DNA from: Neobacillus sp. WH10
Lineage (GTDB): Bacteria > Bacillota > Bacilli > Bacillales > Cytobacillaceae
Assembly (NCBI RefSeq): GCF_030123405.1
Contig: NZ_CP126110.1
Span: 1,240,001-1,304,000 of the forward strand
Direction: 5' to 3'
Length of the DNA stretch: 64,000 nt
Below, one piece after another: positions 17,433-26,857 of this stretch. The notes beneath the pieces are model-generated. The model did not search any database and was not told the DNA's origin. It was given only the letters and a program-made list of their open reading frames with translations. The translations under genes and the position numbers were made by a program. Numbering within the stretch: the first letter of the stretch is position 1; each line of letters starts with the position of its first letter.

Positions 17433-17581
17433 TATGTCACTCCTCGATACATTCTCTTTAAATATCTACGATTAAAAGGTTTAAAAGTTTCCTATTTTTA
17501 AATCAATATATTATTAAAATATTCAAAAATATCCATCATTTTTGCTACAATAGAGGTATGTGAAAAGTGAGGAGTGATGAC

Positions 17582-19324
17582 ATGCTCCAATTTAAAGATA
17601 TTATTACACCTGTTGATTTTGTTGTTACCGAAGAAACCACTCTAAAAGAAGCGATTACCCTTATGTACCAAAAGAAGTGGAACCTCTTGCCTGTTACAGA
17701 TGCTAGCAGACATCCAGTCGGTGTTTTTACCCGCAGCAGTTTGCATCAGATGGTCACCGCAGAATGTCAGCTTACGACTCCAATTAAAAATTACATAAAG
17801 AAACAGGTTGAAAAGATCAGTGTAGATATCCCCTATGAAAAAATCGAAGAAATCGTCAAAAAAAGCAAGGTTGGAACCGGTGTGGTCGTCGATGAACAAA
17901 ATCGTGTCGTTGGCATCCTAACGAAAACGGATATGGTGATGTCACTGCTGCAAACGTCACAAGAGCTGCAAATGATTAAAAAATTAAAGAGAACATTGGA
18001 AACAGCCATTGACCATGCTTTTGATGGAATCGTCATGACGGATGAAAAGAAAGTTATCACGATGGTCAGTCCTCCGCTTCTGGAATTATTTAATCGTCCA
18101 GTAGAAGCGGTACTGTACAAGGCAGCTGCGAAGGCATTGCCGCAGCTGCATTTAGAAAAAGTTTATGAAACAGAAGCAGCTGAGGTCAGCGGCTTTTTAG
18201 AAATCAATGGGATAAAATATATCGTTCACCGCATCCCAATCCTAGAGGACGGAAAAGTCATTGGGGCAATCGGCAAGGTCGTCTTCCGCCAATTAAACGA
18301 GGTAAGCGAATTATTCAAAAAGCTGCAGAAGGCAGAAAACAAAGCGAACTTTTATCATCAACAATATCAGAGATCGGAAACAGCTCGGTTCACATGGGAG
18401 CAAATTTTAAGCACGGACCACTTAATGGAAAAATTGAAGAAAAGCGGGGCAAAGGCGGCAAAAGGCAGGTCAACGGTGCTTATCCGCGGCGAAAGCGGCA
18501 CAGGGAAAGAACTATTTGCCCACTCGATTCATAACAGCAGTGCCAGAAGTACCGGGAAGTTTATCGTCGTGAATTGTGCTGCGATTCCGGAGGATTTGCT
18601 AGAATCCGAATTTTTTGGCTATGAAGAAGGTGCTTTTACTGGTGCAAAACAAAAAGGCAAGCTTGGGAAGTTCGATCTGGCCAACGGAGGGACGCTTTTT
18701 CTCGATGAGATTGGAGACATGTCCCTATCATTGCAAGCAAAGCTGCTTCGCGTACTTCAAGAGCGGGAATTTTACCGGGTTGGCGGCACCGCAAAGATAA
18801 AAGTAGATGTCCGAATCATTGCGGCAACGAACAGAAATTTAGAAGAAATGGTCAGGGAAGGCCTTTTTAGAGAAGATTTATATTATCGCCTCAATGTTAT
18901 TTCACTTCATATTCCGCCGCTCCGTGATCGTCCATATGATATTGATCATTTATTCAAGCAGTTTATGATTGAATTCAATCAAATTTTAGGCACAAGTATT
19001 ACCGGGATTGAGACCCGTGCAAGAGAAGCGCTCCTGAGTTATGAGTGGCCGGGAAATGTTCGTGAATTACGGAATGTCATGGAACGGGCGATGACATTTT
19101 CTGAAAGTGGAAAAATTAAATACGAGGATCTGCCGGATTATTTAATTAAGCAGATTTCATTTAAAGAACCTGCCTTAAATGTGTCCCTGGTCGAAAATGC
19201 TGAGCTCGAAGCAATTAAAAAAGCGCTTGTTCAGGTACAAGGAAATAAAGTGCAAGCAGCTAGATTATTAGGAATCAGCCGCTCAGGCCTATACGAAAAA
19301 ATTAAGAAATACAAACTAGTATGA
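17582..19324 (+). CDS. Sigma-54-dependent activator with CBS pair and PAS domain
   Basis: A 580-residue enhancer-binding protein. Residues about 1-125 form two CBS repeats, which often bind adenine nucleotides or CoA-like ligands. A PAS domain follows (about 135-240). The AAA+ domain has Walker A GESGTGKE (about 302), the sigma-54 contact loop GAFTGA (about 349) and Walker B TLFLDEIG (about 371). A Fis-type HTH (about 555-577) ends it. GAGGAGTGA supports the ATG at 17582. It lies directly before the acyl-CoA genes; both -24/-12 promoters in the window are its probable targets. Confidence 0.9.
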   Translation: MLQFKDIITPVDFVVTEETTLKEAITLMYQKKWNLLPVTDASRHPVGVFTRSSLHQMVTAECQLTTPIKNYIKKQVEKISVDIPYEKIEEIVKKSKVGTGVVVDEQNRVVGILTKTDMVMSLLQTSQELQMIKKLKRTLETAIDHAFDGIVMTDEKKVITMVSPPLLELFNRPVEAVLYKAAAKALPQLHLEKVYETEAAEVSGFLEINGIKYIVHRIPILEDGKVIGAIGKVVFRQLNEVSELFKKLQKAENKANFYHQQYQRSETARFTWEQILSTDHLMEKLKKSGAKAAKGRSTVLIRGESGTGKELFAHSIHNSSARSTGKFIVVNCAAIPEDLLESEFFGYEEGAFTGAKQKGKLGKFDLANGGTLFLDEIGDMSLSLQAKLLRVLQEREFYRVGGTAKIKVDVRIIAATNRNLEEMVREGLFREDLYYRLNVISLHIPPLRDRPYDIDHLFKQFMIEFNQILGTSITGIETRAREALLSYEWPGNVRELRNVMERAMTFSESGKIKYEDLPDYLIKQISFKEPALNVSLVENAELEAIKKALVQVQGNKVQAARLLGISRSGLYEKIKKYKLV

Positions 19325-19340
19325 AAAATTTGGAGGACTT

Positions 19341-19574
19341 ATGTAGGCAGCTATTAGATTTTTAATTGGTATTATTGGACTAAGCTTATCCATATTTGTT
19401 GTGTTTTTTCATAAAAATGAATTCCGCCCGATTGTTTGGCTATGTTTATGGGCGATGTTTGCAGTAATAGGTGTGATCGTACTAAAAGCAAAACGAAAGG
19501 ATACCGCCTTGATGTATTTCACTGTCGTGGGAATAATGTTATTGAGGGGGGGTTATATCCTGGTTATGGAATAA
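19341..19574 (+). pseudogene. Small two-helix membrane protein with stop at codon 2
   Basis: After TGGAGGA comes ATG-TAG, then an uninterrupted 75-codon frame (AAIRFLIGIIGLSLS near the start, RGGYILVME at the end) encoding two or three membrane helices. The second codon is the only defect. Either the gene is inactivated by a nonsense change or sequencing error, or translation begins inside. No close in-frame ATG/GTG/TTG has a binding site. A terminator follows. I do not recognise the family. Confidence 0.5.
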
Positions 19575-19592
19575 AATAGTAGATAAATTGTA

Positions 19593-19617
19593 GGTGTCCA
19601 GCAATTGGACACTTTTT
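19593..19617 (+). terminator. Intrinsic terminator
   Basis: GTGTCCA-GCAA-TTGGACAC followed by TTTTT; ends the activator transcript before the sigma-54 promoter. Confidence 0.8.
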
Positions 19618-19706
19618 GTATATGAAATGTAGTTGAAATACATAAATCTCTTATGGAGTGACATTTATGCTGCAGGTTGTATCTGTAAAATGAGTTTTCG
19701 GAATAT

Positions 19707-19722
19707 TGGCATAAAAATTGCA
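19707..19722 (+). promoter_or_regulatory. Sigma-54 (-24/-12) promoter of the acyl-CoA operon
   Basis: TGGCATAAAAATTGCA, with GG and GC doublets at the required spacing, 44 bases before the ATG of the first synthetase and downstream of a terminator. The -24 element is identical to that before the SDR gene (TTGGCATAA). Confidence 0.85.
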
Positions 19723-19765
19723 TGCTTAAAGGTGGAGATCATTTTTAATAAAGGGGGATCCTTGA

Positions 19766-21301
19766 ATGAATATTGGAAGTCTCTTGTCTCAAAGTGCCCG
19801 CAAGTTTCCGGAATTACTAGCAATTGAGTGCGAAGGCAGAAGCTATTCGTACTGCCAATTTAATGAAGAAGTAAACAGGCTTGCTCACGGACTGCTGGAG
19901 CATGGTGTGAACAAAGGTGACAAGCTTGCTTTGATGATGAAGAATTCTGACCACTTTGTATTTACCTTTTTTGCCGCTGCTAAAATTGGTGCTGTCGCAG
20001 TCCCAGTGAACTTTCGTTTAACAGCAACAGAGGTTCAATATATTTTAGAACAGTCTGATACCGCCATTATGGTATGTGATAAAGAATTTGAACTAATCAT
20101 TGCTGAGGCGAAACAGGGAACAGGGGTCAGAATGGTCATAACGGTTGGCGAGCCGGAAACTGTAGGTTTCTATTCTTATGAAAAAATTTTATCTGAAAAC
20201 ACTATTGAGCCAGATATAGAGGTTTCTGAGAAGGACGATGTTGAGATTTTGTACACCTCGGGTACAACAGGACGGCCAAAAGGCGCCCTCTTTGATCATA
20301 GTCAAATTTTTAAAGTAGGAATTTCCGTTACCATCAACATGGGGATTAGGATGCATGAGCGAATTCTCCATCTCGCGACGCTGTTCCATTCCGCCCAGTT
20401 AAACCTATTTCTTATTTCCGGCGTTGCCTTAGGTGCGACCCATATTATCCATCGCGATTTCCATCCAGTAAAAACATTGCAGGCAATCCAAGAACATAAA
20501 ATTACCCATCTGTTTGCAGTACCAGCCATGTATAGCTTTCTTCTCCAAGTTCCAAATGCTAATGATTATGATTTATCTTCCATTAAAAGAGTCGGATATG
20601 GAGCAGCCCCAATGGCTCCAGAACTTGTCAAAAAAAGCATGCTGTTATTTAAAACGGATCAATTTTACAACTTATGCGGCTTGACCGAGGCTGGACCAGG
20701 TGGCATTCTCCTTGATCCAGAGGGGCATAAGCAGCATCTGGGCAAGGGCGGGAAACCAATTTTCATGACCGAAACGCGGGTTGTAAATGAAGAGGGAAAG
20801 GATGTATTACCAGGTGTCATTGGAGAATTTATTGTTCGCAGCCCGATGGTGATGAAGGAGTATTATAAAAAGCCGGAGGAAACAAAGAGCACTCTTAAAG
20901 GCGGCTGGCTCTATACAGGAGATTTGGCGACCATTGACGAGGAAGGCTATATCACGTTAGTTGACCGGAAAAAGGACATGATCATCTCGGGCGGAGAAAA
21001 TGTATACTCCGTTGAGGTCGAAGGAGTTCTGTATGAACATCCAGCAGTGCTTGAAGCAGCAATTATTGGCTTGCCGGATGAGGTTTGGGGTGAGGCTGTA
21101 TGTGCGGTCATCGTTCCAAAAGAAGGCGCAGTAATCGATGAGCAGGAATTGAGAAGCTTCTGCCGGGAGAAATTGGCAGGCTTTAAAGTTCCAAGGCGGA
21201 TTTTTATTGAGCAGCAGCTGCCAAGGAATGCCTCAGGGAAAATACTAAAATACCAACTGCGTCAAAGAATGAATCAGATTAGTGGGGAAAGATTGTCGTA
21301 G
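19766..21301 (+). CDS. Acyl-CoA synthetase (AMP-forming), first copy
   Basis: A 511-residue ANL-superfamily ligase that activates a carboxylic acid to its CoA thioester through an acyl-AMP. It has the P-loop YTSGTTGRPKG (about residue 155), GLTEAGPGG, YTGDLA, DRKKDMIISGGENVYS and the C-terminal catalytic Lys in PRNASGKILK. RBS AAGGGGG is 8 bases before ATG. It is the first gene behind the sigma-54 promoter. The chain length or branching of its substrate cannot be read from sequence. Confidence 0.85.
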   Translation: MNIGSLLSQSARKFPELLAIECEGRSYSYCQFNEEVNRLAHGLLEHGVNKGDKLALMMKNSDHFVFTFFAAAKIGAVAVPVNFRLTATEVQYILEQSDTAIMVCDKEFELIIAEAKQGTGVRMVITVGEPETVGFYSYEKILSENTIEPDIEVSEKDDVEILYTSGTTGRPKGALFDHSQIFKVGISVTINMGIRMHERILHLATLFHSAQLNLFLISGVALGATHIIHRDFHPVKTLQAIQEHKITHLFAVPAMYSFLLQVPNANDYDLSSIKRVGYGAAPMAPELVKKSMLLFKTDQFYNLCGLTEAGPGGILLDPEGHKQHLGKGGKPIFMTETRVVNEEGKDVLPGVIGEFIVRSPMVMKEYYKKPEETKSTLKGGWLYTGDLATIDEEGYITLVDRKKDMIISGGENVYSVEVEGVLYEHPAVLEAAIIGLPDEVWGEAVCAVIVPKEGAVIDEQELRSFCREKLAGFKVPRRIFIEQQLPRNASGKILKYQLRQRMNQISGERLS

Positions 21302-21322
21302 ATTCTAAAAAAGAGTGTGGAT

Positions 21323-21436
21323 TTGTTCATATTGACCCAGAATTTGTTCATATCCATCGTAAATTGTTCATATCGACCCAAAATTTGTTCATATAAATCT
21401 AAAATTGTTCATATCGGCCTAATAATTGTTCATAAG
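21323..21436. repeat. Tandem TTGTTCATAT repeat, 20.5-bp average period
   Basis: TTGTTCATA(T/A) occurs six times, at 21323, 21344, 21364, 21385, 21405 and 21426 (steps 21, 20, 21, 20, 21), separated by variable CGACCCAAAA-like spacers. It fills the intergenic space between the synthetase and acyl-CoA dehydrogenase genes and contains no hairpin of its own. Confidence 0.75.
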
Positions 21437-21492
21437 CTATTTAATCGGAAATATCCGCACGTAAATGAAATTTTGGAAAGTGAGGTTAAAAC

Positions 21493-22638
21493 ATGAAACA
21501 TCCATATTTAAACGAAGATCACGAAATTTTTCGCCAATCATTAAGAAAGTTTTTGGAAAAGGAAGCATATCCCTTTTATGAACAATGGGAAGAAGAACGA
21601 ATGATTCCCCGTTCCTTTTGGAGGAAAATGGGCGAGCAGGGCTTTCTTTGCCCCGATATCGATGAGAAATATGGCGGCAGTGAGGTAGATTGGGGATTTG
21701 CCGTTGTTATTAATGAAGAGCTGGAACGCGTTGGCTCTGGGCTAATTGGGATAAGTCTCCACAATGATATTGTTGTCCCGTACATCACCTCTTACGGGAG
21801 CGAGGAACAGAAACAGCGCTGGCTACCTAAGTGTGTCACAGGAGAAATTATTACAGCCATTGCGATGACAGAACCAGGTACGGGATCTGACCTCGCTAAC
21901 ATTAAAACAACCGCAAAGCTGGAAGGGGACCACTATATTGTTAACGGTCAAAAGACGTTCATCACGAACGGCATCCAATCCGACCTTATTGTGGTTGCGG
22001 TTAAGACCGACACGCAAGCAGTACCGAAACATAAAGGTGTTAGTCTAATTGTCATCGAACGGGACACTCCTGGTTTCTCAAGAGGAAGAAAACTGAACAA
22101 AGTTGGCCTCCATTGTCAGGATACAGCAGAATTGATTTTTGAAGACTGCCGAGTGCCAAAGGATAATTTGCTTGGCGAGGAAGGGAAAGGCTTCCTATAT
22201 TTAATGGAAAAACTCCAACAGGAACGGCTGCTTGTCTCGATTGGGGCGCAAACGGCATCAGAAGTAATGCTGAAAATGACCATTGATTATGTAAAAAGCC
22301 GGGAAGCATTCGGAAAACCAGTCAGCCAGTTCCAAAATACCCAGTTTAAAATTGTCGAAATGGCTACCGAAATTGAAATGGGCAGAGCCTTTTTGGATCA
22401 GTTAATTGGCGAGCATATTGAAGGGAAAAATGTTGTGACGAAAGTATCGATGGCAAAATGGAAACTGACTGACATCGCGAAGAAGATAGCTTCTGAATGC
22501 ATGCAGCTCCATGGCGGTTACGGATATATGGAAGAATACGAGATTGCCAGACGATTCCGTGATATCCCTGTCTCAAGCATTTACGCCGGCACTAATGAAA
22601 TCATGAAAACGATAATTGCTAAAAATCTCGGATTATAG
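21493..22638 (+). CDS. Acyl-CoA dehydrogenase
   Basis: A 381-residue FAD enzyme performing the alpha,beta-oxidation of an acyl-CoA. Typical motifs are AMTEPGTGSDLANIKTTA, FITNG, and near the C-terminus LHGGYGYMEEYEIARRFRD with YAGTNEI, whose Glu is the usual catalytic base in short/medium-chain enzymes. Good binding site (GAAAGTGAGG). It sits 19 bases before the thiolase gene. The electron acceptor (ETF) is not in the window. Confidence 0.85.
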   Translation: MKHPYLNEDHEIFRQSLRKFLEKEAYPFYEQWEEERMIPRSFWRKMGEQGFLCPDIDEKYGGSEVDWGFAVVINEELERVGSGLIGISLHNDIVVPYITSYGSEEQKQRWLPKCVTGEIITAIAMTEPGTGSDLANIKTTAKLEGDHYIVNGQKTFITNGIQSDLIVVAVKTDTQAVPKHKGVSLIVIERDTPGFSRGRKLNKVGLHCQDTAELIFEDCRVPKDNLLGEEGKGFLYLMEKLQQERLLVSIGAQTASEVMLKMTIDYVKSREAFGKPVSQFQNTQFKIVEMATEIEMGRAFLDQLIGEHIEGKNVVTKVSMAKWKLTDIAKKIASECMQLHGGYGYMEEYEIARRFRDIPVSSIYAGTNEIMKTIIAKNLGL

Positions 22639-22656
22639 AAAGAGAGGAAGAAGAAT

Positions 22657-23814
22657 ATGCGTGAAGTTGTCATTGTTGAGGGTGTTCGTACTCCGGTAGG
22701 AAGAAGAAATGGTGTATTGAAAGATATCCGTCCTGATGATTTGGCTGGTTTAACATTAAAAGAGCTGGTGAACCGTGCCGGCATCGATCCTGCTATCGTT
22801 GATGATGTTATTTTAGGCTGTGTAACGCAAGCAGGTGAACAAGCAGGCGATATTGCCAGAGTCGCCGCATTAATCGCCGGCTTTCCAATAGAAGTGCCAG
22901 GTACCACGATTGACCGTCAATGTGGTTCAAGCCAGCAAGCCGTTCATTTTGCTGCTCAGGCCATCCTTGCTGGCGACATGGAAGTCGTTATTGCAGGCGG
23001 TGTCGAGAGTATGTCCCGTGTGCCGATGGGTTCCAACTATAAAGGTGCTGAAGAACCATATAGCTCAACTTTAAAATCAAAGTACGAAATAATCCATCAA
23101 GGCCTGTCAGCCGAGCAGATTGCTGAAAAATATGGCTTTACCCGTGAACAGCTTGATCAATTCTCACTTGAAAGCCATCAAAAAGCATTAAAGGCACAGG
23201 AAGAAGGTTACTTCACAAGAGAAATTTTCCCGATAGAAGTAACACTCACTGATGGTACAACGGCTGTTATCAAAGATGATTCCGGCCCAAGAAGAGGAAC
23301 TTCACTAGAGGCATTGGCAGGTTTGAAGACGTCCTTCAAGGAAGATGGTGTCATCCATGCTGGAAACTCTAGTCAAATTAGTGACGGTGCAGCCGCTCTA
23401 TTACTCATGTCTCGCGAAAAAGCAGAAGAGCTTGGTCTGAAGCCTCGTTTCCGTGTTCATACCCGAGTAGTCGTTGGCTCCGATCCAACCTTGATGCTGA
23501 CAGGGCCGATTCCAGCTACACAAAAAGCACTTGAAAAATCAGGCCTATCGATTGACGATATTGATGTATTTGAAGTAAACGAAGCCTTCGCACCAGTAAC
23601 ACTTGCCTGGTTGAAAGATACAGGTGCTGACTCAGCGAAGCTTAATCCAAATGGCGGTGCGATTGCCCTTGGTCACCCGCTGGGTGGCAGCGGCGCTCGG
23701 TTAATGGTGACAATGATGCACGAGCTTGAACGTACCGGTGGACGATACGGATTGCAAACGATGTGTGAAGGCCACGGAATGGCAAACGCGACAATTATTG
23801 AACGGTTAGATTAA
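22657..23814 (+). CDS. Acetyl-CoA C-acyltransferase (thiolase)
   Basis: A 385-residue thiolase that cleaves a 3-ketoacyl-CoA or condenses two acyl-CoAs. The nucleophilic Cys lies in DRQCGSSQQAVHFAA (about residue 90); the other active-site elements are NEAFAP, GGAIALGHPLGGSGARL and the C-terminal CEGHGMANA. RBS GAGAGGAAG. In this operon thiolysis after dehydrogenase and SDR steps is most likely. The enoyl-CoA hydratase step has no gene here. Confidence 0.85.
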   Translation: MREVVIVEGVRTPVGRRNGVLKDIRPDDLAGLTLKELVNRAGIDPAIVDDVILGCVTQAGEQAGDIARVAALIAGFPIEVPGTTIDRQCGSSQQAVHFAAQAILAGDMEVVIAGGVESMSRVPMGSNYKGAEEPYSSTLKSKYEIIHQGLSAEQIAEKYGFTREQLDQFSLESHQKALKAQEEGYFTREIFPIEVTLTDGTTAVIKDDSGPRRGTSLEALAGLKTSFKEDGVIHAGNSSQISDGAAALLLMSREKAEELGLKPRFRVHTRVVVGSDPTLMLTGPIPATQKALEKSGLSIDDIDVFEVNEAFAPVTLAWLKDTGADSAKLNPNGGAIALGHPLGGSGARLMVTMMHELERTGGRYGLQTMCEGHGMANATIIERLD

Positions 23815-23855
23815 TTCTCAATCAGAGTTTATTAGCAGCCGTCTAAATTGAATTT

Positions 23856-23926
23856 GCCGATAGAAGGGAGAAAATCGCCGATTCCAAATTTCGCAAATAG
23901 AAAGGCCGAATTTCCCGATAGAACGA
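23856..23926. repeat. Degenerate GCCGATAGAA repeats
   Basis: GCCGATAGAA (23856), GCCGATTCCA (23877), GCAAATAGAA (23893) and CCCGATAGAA (23914) with AAATTTC-like spacers; steps of 21, 16 and 21. The rest of 23815-24103 holds only the hairpin listed next. Confidence 0.45.
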
Positions 23927-24047
23927 TGTATCATTTTAAAATTGCTGTTAAGAGGTTCTAAACTGTTAGGTTTAATAGGATACGTCCATTAAAAAGTTGA
24001 TTTAAAGCAAAATCGATGTTTTTGTTATAAGGTGAAATAACACTGTT

Positions 24048-24076
24048 AAGGCAGTCGGTTCAGTGCCGATTGCCTT
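24048..24076 (+). other. Hairpin before the second synthetase gene
   Basis: AAGGCAGTCGG pairs with CCGATTGCCTT (one G-U) around TTCAGTG, followed by CAAATTTAATG. It could end the thiolase transcript weakly or act as a leader structure; it ends just upstream of the TTGGAGG binding site. Confidence 0.45.
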
Positions 24077-24103
24077 CAAATTTAATGTATTGGAGGCATA
24101 TAC

Positions 24104-25678
24104 ATGACCACGACAATCGGAAAAATCTTTGATTTAACGGTAAAAAAGTTTCCAAACAAAGAAGCACTGTATGATGTTCGAAAAAATGTCCGCTACACCT
24201 ACAAAGAATGGAACGAACAGGTCAACCGGCTGGCAAATGCCCTATTAAAAGGAGGAGTAAAAAAGGGCGACCGCGTTTCCACATTCATGTTCAATACTGA
24301 AGAATTAGGGACTGCCTTTTTTGCTTGTGCCAAGATCGGCGCTATTTTTAATCCGATTAATTTCCGGCTCACACCTGAGGAAGTGGCCTATATTTTAGCG
24401 GATGCGGCGCCAAAGGTTGTTATTTTTGAAAAATCTTTAGAGCCAGTCGTGGCAGCGATCTCCAACCGTTTCGACAAAATCGCTTTCTGGTTCATTGATG
24501 AAGATAAACCTGAATATGCCAGCAGCTATCAGGAAAAAGTCGCCTCCGAATCTACTGAAGATGTTCAAATTGAAGTCAATGAAAACGATATGTATGCCTT
24601 TATCTATACAAGCGGGACAACCGGAAGACCAAAAGGAGTGGTGCATATCCACCGCAATATGGTGGACCAAAGCGTCCTCTGCGCTGCCGCAGGAAAGCTT
24701 GTAACGGAAGATGTAGGCCTAGTGACTGCGCCGATGTTTCATTGCGCCGAATTGCATTGTGCCTTCCTGCCGAGAGTGCATGTTGGGGCAAAAAATGTTA
24801 TTCTGCATCAATTTAATCCTAAAGCAATTCTTCCTTTAATTGAAAAAGAAAAAATTTCTAGGTTCTTTGCGGCACCAACGATGTGGAATATGCTCCTTCA
24901 AGAAGACTTGAGCCATTATGATTTATCAAGTCTGAAGCATGGTTTTTATGGTGCGGCTCCCATGGCTCCCTTTCTCGTTCATGCTCTACATGATCGCTTA
25001 GGCATCTCACTAATGCAAGCCTATGGAATGACAGAAATGGGACCTGCAATTACCTTCTTGTCGGAAACTGATCAACTAAGAAAAGCGGGTTCTGCAGGAC
25101 AGGCTGCTCTAAATCATGATATTAGGATTGTCCGTACACGAGAAGATGGACCATCTGATCCTGATGATATTGTTCCTCTAGGAGAAACAGGTGAGATCCT
25201 TGTTAAAGGGCCATGTATGATGAGAGGTTATTATAATCGCGAAGAAGCGACGAAAAACGCGATGTATAAGGGCTGGTACCATTCGGGAGACATCGGCTAT
25301 CTTGATGAAGAGGGATTTCTTTTTGTCAATGACCGTGTCGACGATATGATTATCAGCGGTGGAGAAAATATTTATCCGCGTGAGGTTGAAGATGTTTTGC
25401 ACGCACACCAGGGAGTTCTGGACGTTGCTATTGTCGGCCAGCCAGATGACCGCTGGGGTGAAACCGTTACTGCTTTTGTTGTTAAAAAAGATCAAAATGT
25501 GACCGAACAAGAATTAGATGAATTCTGCATTAATAGTGATAGTCTCGCAAACTATAAGCGTCCGCGGAAATATGTTTTCTGTGAAGCACTGCCGCGCAAT
25601 GCCAGCGGAAAAATCCAAAAATTCATCCTCCGTAAACAGCTGGAGGAACTTTTTGCCCCAGGCTCAACTAATTCCTAA
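24104..25678 (+). CDS. Acyl-CoA synthetase (AMP-forming), second copy
   Basis: A 524-residue ANL ligase with YTSGTTGRPKG, YGMTEMGPA, YHSGDIGY, DDMIISGGENIYPREVE and catalytic Lys in PRNASGKIQK. It differs clearly from the first synthetase, so the operon probably activates two types of acid or the two are divergent duplicates. TTGGAGG lies 9 bases before ATG. No sigma-54 promoter is visible just upstream, so it probably relies on read-through from 19707 or on an unseen promoter. Confidence 0.85.
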   Translation: MTTTIGKIFDLTVKKFPNKEALYDVRKNVRYTYKEWNEQVNRLANALLKGGVKKGDRVSTFMFNTEELGTAFFACAKIGAIFNPINFRLTPEEVAYILADAAPKVVIFEKSLEPVVAAISNRFDKIAFWFIDEDKPEYASSYQEKVASESTEDVQIEVNENDMYAFIYTSGTTGRPKGVVHIHRNMVDQSVLCAAAGKLVTEDVGLVTAPMFHCAELHCAFLPRVHVGAKNVILHQFNPKAILPLIEKEKISRFFAAPTMWNMLLQEDLSHYDLSSLKHGFYGAAPMAPFLVHALHDRLGISLMQAYGMTEMGPAITFLSETDQLRKAGSAGQAALNHDIRIVRTREDGPSDPDDIVPLGETGEILVKGPCMMRGYYNREEATKNAMYKGWYHSGDIGYLDEEGFLFVNDRVDDMIISGGENIYPREVEDVLHAHQGVLDVAIVGQPDDRWGETVTAFVVKKDQNVTEQELDEFCINSDSLANYKRPRKYVFCEALPRNASGKIQKFILRKQLEELFAPGSTNS

Positions 25679-25693
25679 GAAAGGGTACTTAAA

Positions 25694-26788
25694 ATGCTAA
25701 AAGGGATAAAAGTCATTGATTTCACAAACTACCTGCCAGGCCCTTATGCTACATTACGATTAGCAGAAATGGGAGCAGAAATTATTAAGGTGGAGTCCCC
25801 AGAAGGAGATCCTGCCCGCAATACAGGAATATCAAAACAGGGCACAGGACTTGTTTTTCTAGCAAATAACCGTCAAAAGAAAAGCATTACCCTTAATTTG
25901 AAGGAAAAAAAAGGTTTAGAAATAGCTTTTAAACTGATTGCCAGCGCCGATGTGGTTATTGAAAGCTTCAGACCTGGAGTGATGGAGAAGCTGGGGCTGG
26001 GGTATGAGGCTGTTCGAAAAGTGAAGCCTGATATCGTCTACTGTTCTATTTCCGGATATGGACAGAATGGACTCCTTAGCAGGCTTGGCAACCATGACCT
26101 TAATTATATGGCATTAAGCGGAGTTCTAGCGCAGCTCAAAGATAAAACGGGGAAACCTGTCCATCCATCCATTACGATTGCTGATTATTTGGGCGGATTT
26201 GCCGCAAATGAACGAATTCTAGCAGGACTTGTCTCTAGGTCATTAACTGAGCAAGGAAGCTATCATTCTATTTCAATTACCGATCAACTTGTGTCATTGC
26301 TAGGTAACCATGTAATAGTTGAAAGGGAAACAGGTGAAGGGACAGGCATTAATGTCCTAAACGGAAGCATTATTTCTTACGCCATCTATGAAACGTTGGA
26401 CGGAAGGTATATGAGTTTGGCTGCACTAGAGCCGAAGTTTTGGCGGAATTTTTGTCTGGCACACGGACGTGAAGACTGGATTGAGGGTCAATTTTCAAAG
26501 ACGGAGGATGCCAATCTTATTTTTCAGGAAGTGACAGCCCTTTTTAAAAGTACAACCTTTTATGAGTGGACGGAGTTTTCTCAAAAAGTAGATTGCTGTA
26601 TGGCACCCGTTCTTGAGATAGGGGAACTAAGTGAAAACCCATATTTTAAAGAAAAGGAACTCATCTTTGCCACTTCCTGGGGAGATTATCAAGTAAAAAT
26701 GCACAGTGACCTAGAGCAGGAATCAATTACCCCTCCTCCTAATAAAGGCGAGCATAGAGATGAAATATTAAATAATATCCTAATATAA
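25694..26788 (+). CDS. CaiB/BaiF-type (class III) CoA-transferase
   Basis: A 364-residue family III CoA-transferase. The start LKGIKVIDFTNYLPGPYATLRLAEMGA-type segment (about residues 2-28) ends with the GAEIIKVE motif, followed by NRQKKSITLNLK and ADVVIESFRPGVMEKLGLGY. The Asp expected as the catalytic residue lies in NHDLNYMALSG. It moves CoA between carboxylic acids, an alternative to ATP-driven activation by the neighbouring synthetases. It starts 15 bases after the second synthetase and ends at a terminator, closing the operon. Confidence 0.85.
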   Translation: MLKGIKVIDFTNYLPGPYATLRLAEMGAEIIKVESPEGDPARNTGISKQGTGLVFLANNRQKKSITLNLKEKKGLEIAFKLIASADVVIESFRPGVMEKLGLGYEAVRKVKPDIVYCSISGYGQNGLLSRLGNHDLNYMALSGVLAQLKDKTGKPVHPSITIADYLGGFAANERILAGLVSRSLTEQGSYHSISITDQLVSLLGNHVIVERETGEGTGINVLNGSIISYAIYETLDGRYMSLAALEPKFWRNFCLAHGREDWIEGQFSKTEDANLIFQEVTALFKSTTFYEWTEFSQKVDCCMAPVLEIGELSENPYFKEKELIFATSWGDYQVKMHSDLEQESITPPPNKGEHRDEILNNILI

Positions 26789-26796
26789 ATCGTATG

Positions 26797-26829
26797 GACT
26801 GCCGAGGATGAATGGCAGTCTAATTTTGT
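26797..26829 (+). terminator. Intrinsic terminator of the acyl-CoA operon
   Basis: GACTGCC and GGCAGTC arms around GAGGATGAAT, followed by TAATTTTGTT. Confidence 0.65.
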
Positions 26830-26857
26830 TAAAAGTCATTTAGACTAGTATATTGCA

